DNA of 12,914 nucleotides from QHWK01 sp035315685. Its GTDB lineage: Bacteria; Acidobacteriota; Vicinamibacteria; Vicinamibacterales; CAVVIG01. A model generated the notes under the pieces. The model made no database searches and was not told the origin of the DNA. It worked only from the letters and a program-made list of their open reading frames with translations. Positions 6,869 through 12,914 of the stretch are shown piece after piece. How positions within the stretch are numbered: the stretch's first letter is position 1; every line of letters starts with the position of its first letter. The position numbers and the translations under genes are program-made. Location of the stretch: the NCBI GenBank assembly GCA_035315685.1, contig DATFXR010000494.1, forward strand, positions 1 through 12,914, given 5' to 3'.

Positions 6869-7936
6869 ACGCATGAAGTCCGCGAGGTAGTGGCCCCACA
6901 CCGCCGGCAACGAGTGCGTGCCGTGTCCCCGGGTCTGATCGCTCGTCGGGACGAGGATGTACTTGCCGTGCTTCACGCGCGGCATCAGCCGTTCCATGAT
7001 CCCGAGCTCCGGCGGATTCACCACGTCGTCCGCCGAGTTGATCGCGAGCAGCGGCGCGGTGATCTTCTCGAGGTCGGGCGACGGATCGTAATCGCGGGAC
7101 GCGTTGTACTGGTAAAGCATGTCGTTCGCGTCGGTCGACGCTGCTCGCGACGCGATCTGATCTTCGTACCACCTGTCCGCTGCGTCACGCGTCGGCGCGG
7201 TCTTGTGCCACTGCAGCGGACTGCTCGTCATCATCATCAGCAGGTTGATCGCGCCGACCAGCCCCTCGTGCGGCTGCGTCGTGTACTCGCCGTTCTTCCA
7301 CGCCGGATCGTGGGTGATGCTGTCCATGATCATCGTGCGCATCACGCGATTGCGGCCGGCGATCTGGGTCGGCGCGCTCGCGAGCGGCACGAGGCCATCT
7401 GCAAAGTCCGGGTACATCTCACCCCAGACCCAGCAGTGCATCGCGCCCATCGACGTGCCCAGGATCAGCCGCAGGTGCGTCACCTCGAGGCCATCGACGA
7501 GCATCGCGTGCTGCGCGCGGACCATGTCGTCGTAGGTGTATTTCGGGAAGCGCGCGTGCAGCCCGTCGCTCGGCTTGCTCGACTTGCCGTGGCCGATGCC
7601 ATCGGGCAGCACGATGAAGTAGCGCGTCGCATCGAGGAGCTGGCCGGGTCCGAAGAGCTCCCCGCCGAAGGTCCGCGACAGGAAGCCGCTGCCGGTACCA
7701 CCAGTACCGTGCAGCACCATGACGGCATTCCGTACGACGCCGGCAGCGTCACGCCGCGGTGTCCCAAGTGTCCGGTAGTGGATTTTCAACTCGGGAAGCG
7801 TCTCGCCGGACACGAATCTGAAGTCACGCACGACGAAATCGTTCTCGACGGCGGTCGGGATCGGCGCCTGCGCGCGCACGGGAGAGGCGAGGGCGGCCAC
7901 ACCGATGAGCGCGAGAGCCGCGGCGAAAACCTTCAT
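6842..7936 (-). CDS. Secreted alpha/beta-fold hydrolase, homoserine acetyltransferase-like
   Basis: The product has 364 residues, from ATG 7934-7936 to TAG 6842-6844. A signal peptide (about 1-23, hydrophobic core then SPVRAQ) predicts export. The fold follows MetX-like alpha/beta hydrolases: oxyanion-region HGTGGTGSG (about 76-84), the nucleophile elbow GTSMGAMH with S162, an acid D304 in DDVVNPPE (matching the D-x3-PP pattern of MetX), and a histidine at H338 or H341 in RGHGTHSLP. MetX enzymes are cytosolic and make O-acylhomoserine; an exported relative is unlikely to do that and is more likely an esterase, lipase or acyltransferase on an extracellular substrate. AAGGAG lies 7 nt before the ATG. 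The gene shares a 34-bp divergent control region with the first S9 peptidase. Databases often label such proteins homoserine O-acetyltransferase; I would not. Confidence 0.88.
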   Translation of the reverse strand: MKVFAAALALIGVAALASPVRAQAPIPTAVENDFVVRDFRFVSGETLPELKIHYRTLGTPRRDAAGVVRNAVMVLHGTGGTGSGFLSRTFGGELFGPGQLLDATRYFIVLPDGIGHGKSSKPSDGLHARFPKYTYDDMVRAQHAMLVDGLEVTHLRLILGTSMGAMHCWVWGEMYPDFADGLVPLASAPTQIAGRNRVMRTMIMDSITHDPAWKNGEYTTQPHEGLVGAINLLMMMTSSPLQWHKTAPTRDAADRWYEDQIASRAASTDANDMLYQYNASRDYDPSPDLEKITAPLLAINSADDVVNPPELGIMERLMPRVKHGKYILVPTSDQTRGHGTHSLPAVWGHYLADFMRALTPVESQ

Positions 7937-7970
7937 GCGGACGCTCCTTGATTCGGGTCTAATATCTCAC
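7937..7970. promoter_or_regulatory. 34-bp divergent control region, hydrolase versus S9 peptidase
   Basis: For the hydrolase (minus) there is a Shine-Dalgarno AAGGAG (7944-7949 reversed), 7 nt from ATG. For the peptidase (plus) there is TAATAT at 7960-7965, 5 nt before ATG 7971, and no Shine-Dalgarno. That spacing would start transcription at about the ATG itself, suggesting a leaderless mRNA. Each promoter must extend into the other gene's 5' end. Confidence 0.45.
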
Positions 7971-10025
7971 ATGACCAGAGCACGTTGGCGCTTTCCGCTC
8001 GCCGCCGCTGTCATCATCCTCGCGCTCCAGGTCGGCGCCGGCACTCAGTCGCCGCGGCCGATGGGCCTCGTGGATCTGCTGAACATCCCGCGGGTTGCCG
8101 ACCCGCAGGTCTCGCCCGACGGCCGCGACGTCGTCTATACCCGCGCGGATGCCGACTGGAAGGTCGGCCGCCGCGTGTCGCACGTCTGGCGCGCGCGTGT
8201 GGGCGGCGACGCGGTGCAGTTGACGAACGGCACAGACGGCGAGAACGGGCCGCGCTGGTCGCCGGACGGAAAGACGATCGCCTTTACCGCGAAGCGCGGT
8301 GACAACGAAAGCGCGCAACTCTACCTCATGCCGGTGGACGGCGGTGAAGCCCGTCAGCTGACGACGCATGCGACGGCCGTGTCGGATCTGTCCTGGACAC
8401 CGGACAGCGCCGCGCTCTATTTCAAGGCCGCCGACGCGAAGACGCCGGACGAGCGGGCACGCGACCGCCTGAAGGACGACGTCTACGCGTACGACGAGAA
8501 CTACAAGCAGACACACCTCTGGAAAGTGAACGTCGCGTCGAAAGCCGAGACGAAGATTACCGACGGCGATTTCTCGATGACGAACTACGAGCTGTCCGAC
8601 GACGGCCGCAAGGTCGTCTACCTCCGCGCACCGACGCCGCTCCTCGGCTCAGGCGATCAGAGCGAAGTGTGGATCGCGAACGCCGACGGGTCGAGCGCGC
8701 TGCAGCTGACGAAGAACACCATCCAGGAAGGCAACGCCGCGATCTCGCCTGACGATTCACAGGTGCTCTTCATCTCGGGATCGAACGCCAGGCTCGAGTC
8801 CTATTACAACGGACGGCTGTTCGTGGTACCGGCGGCCGGTGGCGCCGCGCGTGTGCTGGTCGGCGAGAACGAGCCCTACGACGTCGATCGTGCGGCGTGG
8901 TCGAAGGACGGGAAGTCGATTTACATGCTCGTGAACCTGGGCGTGCACGAGGAACTGTTCGTCGTGCCGGCCGCGGGCGGCAAGCCGCGGCAGATCACGG
9001 ACGGCAGGCACAGCATCGGCGCGCTGTCGCGATCGGGCGATCGTCTCGCGTTCACGATCAGCGACTCGAAGAGCGGCGGCGAAGTCTGGACGATGGCAGC
9101 AGGCGACGCGGGGCCGACGCAGATCACGCATCTGTTCGACTATCTGGCGCGCGACTTCGCGCTCGGCCGGCAGGAAGTGGCTCAGTGGAAGGGCGCTGAC
9201 GGGACGACGGTCGAGGGCATCGTCACCTATCCGGTCGACTATCGCGCAGGGCAGAAGTATCCGCTCGCGGTGATGACGCATGGCGGCCCGCAGGCCGCCG
9301 ACAAGTACAGCGTCGGCTCCTCGGCGTACGAGATCCAGGTACTCGCCGGCAAAGGGTACGTGAGCCTGCAGCCGAACTATCGCGGCAGCACCGGCTACGG
9401 CGACACGTTCCTGCGCGACATGATCGGCCACTACTTCCAGAACGCGCATCTCGACGTGATTGCGGGTGCCGACGAATTGATCCGGCGCGGCATCGTCGAT
9501 CGGGATCGCATGGTGAAAATGGGCTGGAGCGCCGGAGGTCACATGACGAACAAGGTGATCACGGCGACCGACCGGTTCAAAGCGGCAGCAAGCGGCGCCG
9601 GCGTTGCGCAGTGGATCTCGATGTACGCGCAGAGCGACATCCGCGCGTTCCGCACGCCATGGTTCGGCGGCACGCCGTGGCAGAAGGGTGCGCCGATCGA
9701 GGCGTACTGGAACAACTCGCCGCTGAAGGACGTCGCCAACGTGAAGACGCCGACGATCTTCTTCGTCGGCGAACGCGATCCGCGCGTTCCGATGCCGCAG
9801 TCGGTCGAGATGTATCGCGCGCTGAAGTCGAACGGCGTGCCGACCCATCTCTACGTCGCGCCGCGGGAGCCGCACGGCTGGGGCGAGCTCCGGCACCAAC
9901 TCTTCAAGCTCAACGCCGAGATCGAATGGTTCGAAAAGTACGCGACGCAGCGGCCGTTCACGTGGGAGAAGGCGCCCGGTGACGAGAAGAAGGACATCAA
10001 GACGTCCAACGACCAGGCGCCGTGA
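7971..10025 (+). CDS. Secreted S9-family serine peptidase (prolyl oligopeptidase clan), copy 1
   Basis: The product has 684 residues. An N-terminal hydrophobic stretch (about 8-24, after TRAR) is a signal peptide or anchor. Residues about 30-400 carry repeated beta-propeller blades of TolB/WD40-like type, with motifs such as PQVSPDGRDVVYT and PRWSPDGKTIAFT. The C-terminal catalytic domain has THGGP for the oxyanion region, nucleophile S520 in GWSAGG, D603 in GERDPRVP, and H635 in REPHGW. Family members remove dipeptides or acylated residues from short peptides and admit only unfolded substrates through the propeller. I prefer ATG 7971 because the hydrophobic signal follows it directly; the frame extends 22 codons further upstream but would overlap the divergent hydrolase gene. 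The following paralogue starts 57 bp downstream. Confidence 0.92.
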   Translation: MTRARWRFPLAAAVIILALQVGAGTQSPRPMGLVDLLNIPRVADPQVSPDGRDVVYTRADADWKVGRRVSHVWRARVGGDAVQLTNGTDGENGPRWSPDGKTIAFTAKRGDNESAQLYLMPVDGGEARQLTTHATAVSDLSWTPDSAALYFKAADAKTPDERARDRLKDDVYAYDENYKQTHLWKVNVASKAETKITDGDFSMTNYELSDDGRKVVYLRAPTPLLGSGDQSEVWIANADGSSALQLTKNTIQEGNAAISPDDSQVLFISGSNARLESYYNGRLFVVPAAGGAARVLVGENEPYDVDRAAWSKDGKSIYMLVNLGVHEELFVVPAAGGKPRQITDGRHSIGALSRSGDRLAFTISDSKSGGEVWTMAAGDAGPTQITHLFDYLARDFALGRQEVAQWKGADGTTVEGIVTYPVDYRAGQKYPLAVMTHGGPQAADKYSVGSSAYEIQVLAGKGYVSLQPNYRGSTGYGDTFLRDMIGHYFQNAHLDVIAGADELIRRGIVDRDRMVKMGWSAGGHMTNKVITATDRFKAAASGAGVAQWISMYAQSDIRAFRTPWFGGTPWQKGAPIEAYWNNSPLKDVANVKTPTIFFVGERDPRVPMPQSVEMYRALKSNGVPTHLYVAPREPHGWGELRHQLFKLNAEIEWFEKYATQRPFTWEKAPGDEKKDIKTSNDQAP

Positions 10026-10082
10026 GCGATCCACGTCTTACGACCGATCGATCGACGGCGGCGTCAGCGGCAAGACTGGCGT

Positions 10083-12125
10083 ATGAAGGCGTATAGAGGC
10101 GCTTTCGCGTGCCTCGTTCTGGGCTGGACCGTTCTCGTTTCAGGCAACGCCTCCCACGCCCAGAACCGCCGGCCGTTCACGCTGGTCGGCCTCGCCGAGT
10201 TGTCACGCCTCTTTTCACCGCAGCTCTCACCTGACGGCGCGACGCTCGCGTACTTCGCCTCGACGACCGACTGGAAAGCCAACCGCCTCGTCTTTCACCT
10301 GTGGCGTCAGCCCACCACTGGCGGCACTCCACAGCAACTGACATTCACCGAAGGTGGCGATCAGCCGGTGGTTCGCTGGTCGCCCGACGGCAAGACGCTG
10401 CTCTTCGCGCGCGGCGGGCAGTTCATGGTGATGCCGGCCGACGGTGGCGAGGCGCGCGCGCTGACGAATCATGCCACCGCCGCCGCTGCGCCGACCTGGT
10501 CGCCCGATGGCGCGGCCGTTTACTTCACGGCTGCCGATCCGCGCACCAGCGACGAACGTGAACGCGATCGCGTGCGCGACGACGTCTTTGCGTTCGACGA
10601 GACCCTCAAGCCGCGCCAGCTCTGGAAGATCGTGGTCTCGACCGGCGCGGAGACGCAGATCACGACGGGTCCGCTGACCGTGAACGAGTACCGGCTGTCG
10701 CAGGACGGCCGGCGGATCGCGGTTCAGCGCGCACCGACGCCGCTCGAAGACGACGCGCGCCGCGGTGAGCTCTGGGTGATGGACGCCGGCGGAGAGAACG
10801 CCCGCGCTGTCACGAACAATTCGATCGAAGAGCGTCTCATCGACATTTCGCCCGACAACTCGCAGCTGTTGTTCCTCGCCGACACGAACGAGCGCTTCGA
10901 GCCGTACTATCCGACGACGGTCTTCATCGTGCCGGCCGCCGGAGGTACACCGCGCGCGCTGCTCTCCGACTTCCGCTACACGATCGATCAGGCGCTGTGG
11001 GCCCCCGACGGCCGCTCGATCATCGCGTCGGTCAACATGGGCGTGCACAGCGAGCTGTTCGAGATCGATGCGCGATCGGGACGCACGCGGCAGCTCACCG
11101 ACGGCACGCACTTCGTCGCACCGGGATGGTCGATTGCGGCCGGCACCCGGAAGATCGTCTGTCAGCTCGACGAGCCGGCGCGGTTCGGCGACGCCTGGAC
11201 GGTCGCGCTTGGCGAATCCTCGCCGCCGACGCGAGTCACGGGGCTGTTCGACGCGCTCGAGCGCGACATGGCGCTGCCGCGGCAGGAGAAAGTCGAGTGG
11301 AAGGGCGCAGACGAGGCGCCGATCGAGGGCATTTTGTTCTATCCGATCGGCTACGAAGCCGGCCGCCGCTATCCGCTCGTCGTCCAGCTGCATTCCGGGC
11401 CCATGGAGTCGGACAAGTTCGGTGCCGGGCCCGGCCTCCTGCTGAACTACTTTCCGGTGCTGACGGCGAAGGGGTACGCCGTGCTGCGTCCGAATTATCG
11501 CGGCAGCGCCGGGTACGGTGCGGCGTTTCTGCGCGACGTCAACAACGGCTACTTCCACAGCATGCCCACCGACGTGCTCGCCGGCGTCGATCATCTCGTG
11601 AAGATCGGCGTCGCCGATCCCGATCGACTGATCGTGATGGGCATCAGCGCCGGTGCGACGCTCACGCACAAGCTGGTGACGATCACCGATCGCTTCAAGG
11701 CGGCGTCGGCGAGCGCCGGCGTCGCCAACTGGACGTCGCTGTGGGGGCAGACCGACAACACGGCGTTTCGCGCGACCTACTTCCGCGGCACGCCATGGCA
11801 GGCTGGTGCGCCGATCGATCAGTTCTGGGCGAGCTCGCCGCTGAAAGACGTCGCCGACGTGAAAACGCCGACACTGCTCTTCGCCGGCGAGAACGACGCG
11901 CGGGTGCCGCTGGCGCAGGCGCAGGAGATGTTCCGCGCGCTCCGCAGCCACAACGTACCGACGCATCTCTACGTCGGCCCGCGTGAGGGCCATCTGTGGA
12001 CCGATCCGCGGCATCTCGTCTTCAAGGCCAACGCCGAGCTCGAATGGTTCGCGAAGTACGCGGGCGGAGGCGTGTATGTCTGGGAGAAGCCGCCCGATCC
12101 CGGGGCGGCGCGGGGCGGCTCGTGA
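10083..12125 (+). CDS. Secreted S9-family serine peptidase, tandem paralogue (copy 2)
   Basis: The product has 680 residues with a clear signal peptide (about 1-26, ending ASHAQ). The layout is the same as its neighbour: N-terminal beta-propeller (for example VRWSPDGKTLLFA, PTWSPDGAAVYFT) and C-terminal alpha/beta hydrolase domain with S522 in GISAGA, D605 in GENDARVP and H637 in REGHLW. The catalytic triad is intact. Differences from copy 1 near the active site are GISAGA for GWSAGG and LHSGP for THGGP, which may shift substrate preference. Long blocks are shared with copy 1 (for example SPLKDVA, VKTPT, VPTHLYV), so this is a gene duplication followed by divergence. It lies 57 bp downstream on the same strand and is probably co-transcribed; the gap shows no obvious terminator. 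No strong Shine-Dalgarno precedes the ATG. Confidence 0.92.
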   Translation: MKAYRGAFACLVLGWTVLVSGNASHAQNRRPFTLVGLAELSRLFSPQLSPDGATLAYFASTTDWKANRLVFHLWRQPTTGGTPQQLTFTEGGDQPVVRWSPDGKTLLFARGGQFMVMPADGGEARALTNHATAAAAPTWSPDGAAVYFTAADPRTSDERERDRVRDDVFAFDETLKPRQLWKIVVSTGAETQITTGPLTVNEYRLSQDGRRIAVQRAPTPLEDDARRGELWVMDAGGENARAVTNNSIEERLIDISPDNSQLLFLADTNERFEPYYPTTVFIVPAAGGTPRALLSDFRYTIDQALWAPDGRSIIASVNMGVHSELFEIDARSGRTRQLTDGTHFVAPGWSIAAGTRKIVCQLDEPARFGDAWTVALGESSPPTRVTGLFDALERDMALPRQEKVEWKGADEAPIEGILFYPIGYEAGRRYPLVVQLHSGPMESDKFGAGPGLLLNYFPVLTAKGYAVLRPNYRGSAGYGAAFLRDVNNGYFHSMPTDVLAGVDHLVKIGVADPDRLIVMGISAGATLTHKLVTITDRFKAASASAGVANWTSLWGQTDNTAFRATYFRGTPWQAGAPIDQFWASSPLKDVADVKTPTLLFAGENDARVPLAQAQEMFRALRSHNVPTHLYVGPREGHLWTDPRHLVFKANAELEWFAKYAGGGVYVWEKPPDPGAARGGS

Positions 12126-12326
12126 CGTCGGCGCAACAAATCATGCAAGACCGACCGGTCCAGCTCGGCTGGCGGGCGTTTTTGACAACTGCGTGAATCG
12201 CTTCACAAAATAGAAACCGCTCACCCGGGTTCGAAATCGCAGTAAGCTCGGACGGTTTCGTCGACCGGCGCGCGTCAGTGGCGTCGGCATCCCGTGTCGA
12301 CGTCGCGGTCCGTCTCGTTTCGATCG
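12126..12326 (+). promoter_or_regulatory. Intergenic region holding the actA promoter
   Basis: TTGACA (12182-12187), a perfect sigma-70 -35 box, is followed after 18 bp by CAAAAT (12206-12211), a 4-of-6 match to the -10 consensus. This would leave a leader of about 110 nt before ATG 12327. The rest of the 201 bp shows no open frame I would call and no clear terminator for the upstream peptidase pair. Confidence 0.5.
12192..12207 (+). promoter_or_regulatory. CRP/FNR-family-like operator inside the actA promoter
   Basis: The sequence is C-GTGA-N6-TCAC-A, matching 9 of 10 defined positions of the E. coli CRP consensus TGTGA-N6-TCACA. It lies in the spacer between the -35 and -10 candidates, a position usually associated with repression, or with activation of a promoter further downstream. 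The binding protein is unknown. Confidence 0.45.
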
Positions 12327-12914
12327 ATGTCGCAGATCTTTCATCGTTCCGCCAACACGATTGCCCGCGTCAGCATCTTCGGCGCGGTGTTCTTCATCGC
12401 CGGCCTCGGCTGGTTGTTCGACGCAGTCAATCGCTCGCCCTGGGTGACCGAGGCGCACGTCGCGCGCGAGCAGCCGATTCAGTTCAGCCACGAGCGGCAC
12501 GTCGCGGGCAACGGCATCGACTGCCGCTATTGCCATACGTCGGTCGAGGACTCGTCGTTCGCGGGGATTCCGCCCACCAAGACGTGCATGAACTGCCATT
12601 CGCAAATTTTTGCGAACAGCCCGTATCTCGAGCTGGTGCGCGACAGCTTCCGTACCGGAAAGTCGATTGCGTGGACCCGCGTGCACGATCTGCCCGACTT
12701 CGCCTACTTCAATCACAGCATCCACGTGAACAAGGGCGTCGGCTGCACCACGTGCCACGGACAGGTGGACCGAATGCCGCTGATGATGCAGGAGAAGTCG
12801 CTGCAGATGGAGTGGTGCCTCGACTGCCATCGCAACCCGGAGCAGTACGTCCGGCCGCGCGAGGCGGTCTTCCGCGTCGACTACGCGCCGCCGGCTGATC
12901 AGTACGAGCTCGGG
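12327..12914 (+). CDS. actA: Alternative complex III multiheme cytochrome c subunit ActA, 3'-truncated by window edge
   Basis: The frame is open from ATG 12327 to the window end (196 residues), with no stop, so the gene continues outside. Residues about 12-35 are one hydrophobic helix, an uncleaved signal anchor placing the domain in the periplasm. Four CxxCH heme c motifs are visible: CRYCH (66-70), CMNCH (87-91), CTTCH (140-144) and CLDCH (164-168). Extra histidines such as H55/H58 and H130/H133 in FNHSIH could be distal ligands. The surrounding text (IPPTKTCMNCH, WTRVHDLPDFAYFNHSIHVNKGVGC, split here by commas in spirit) follows ActA closely; ActA proteins commonly have five hemes, so a fifth motif is expected past the edge. 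ActA belongs to the quinol:electron acceptor oxidoreductase ACIII, which replaces cytochrome bc1, and actB-F usually follow. No strong Shine-Dalgarno precedes the ATG. Confidence 0.9.
   Translation, partial: MSQIFHRSANTIARVSIFGAVFFIAGLGWLFDAVNRSPWVTEAHVAREQPIQFSHERHVAGNGIDCRYCHTSVEDSSFAGIPPTKTCMNCHSQIFANSPYLELVRDSFRTGKSIAWTRVHDLPDFAYFNHSIHVNKGVGCTTCHGQVDRMPLMMQEKSLQMEWCLDCHRNPEQYVRPREAVFRVDYAPPADQYELG

Noticed and set aside
10227..12014. Long minus-strand open frame (595 residues) opposite the second S9 peptidase
   Set aside because: It is antisense to a clear paralogue of the neighbouring peptidase, Arg/His-rich and without motifs. The similar antisense frame opposite the first peptidase (8757-10034) was rejected for the same reason.
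12278..12898. Complete plus-strand frame over the actA start
   Set aside because: It is out of frame with the four CxxCH motifs; the true frame begins at 12327 and runs off the window.
1..12914. CRISPR array, tRNA, rRNA, insertion sequence or prophage
   Set aside because: I saw no regularly spaced repeats, no tRNA or rRNA-like sequence, and no transposase, integrase or phage protein in the coding frames.

Overview
The window is high-GC bacterial DNA, densely coding, with short gaps between genes. The gene set suggests a soil-type Acidobacteriota, perhaps Vicinamibacteria-like: paired secreted S9 peptidases, a large winged-helix/ATPase/TPR regulator, and the start of an alternative complex III (ACIII) locus. 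This taxon is inferred from gene content and composition only; no rRNA or marker gene is present.

Layout: (1) 1-1083 (+) is the 3' part of an APC-family amino acid permease cut by the window edge. (2) 1122-1805 (-) is a two-domain glutaredoxin/thioredoxin-fold protein disulfide oxidoreductase. Its second redox-active cysteine codon is an in-frame TGA, followed by a SECIS-like hairpin, so I read it as one 227-residue selenoprotein rather than two fragments. (3) 1900-2379 (-) is a small protein with eight cysteines in zinc-ribbon spacing. (4) 2427-5417 (-) is a 996-residue regulator: OmpR/CadC-type winged helix, STAND/AAA-type ATPase, then helical repeats. Items 2-4 run in the same direction and may be partly co-transcribed. 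(5) 5543-6817 (+) is a secreted vanadium-dependent haloperoxidase/PAP2-fold protein, divergent from the regulator. (6) 6842-7936 (-) is a secreted alpha/beta hydrolase of the MetX-like group. (7) 7971-10025 and 10083-12125 (+) are tandem paralogous secreted S9 peptidases. (8) 12327-12914 (+) is the start of actA, the multiheme cytochrome c subunit of ACIII, cut by the window edge.

Much of the window is devoted to exported enzymes (haloperoxidase, hydrolase, two peptidases) plus an amino acid importer, which fits a scavenging lifestyle with peptide and amino acid use. The ACIII gene has its own upstream region with a TTGACA box and a CRP/FNR-like palindrome. Both convergent gene pairs end in long inverted repeats that could terminate transcription in both directions.

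The observation most worth following is the UxxC disulfide oxidoreductase with its SECIS candidate at 1330-1364. Secondary points are a 22-bp-phased direct repeat over the regulator's start codon, a probable leaderless start for the first S9 peptidase, and the CRP/FNR-like site inside the actA promoter.
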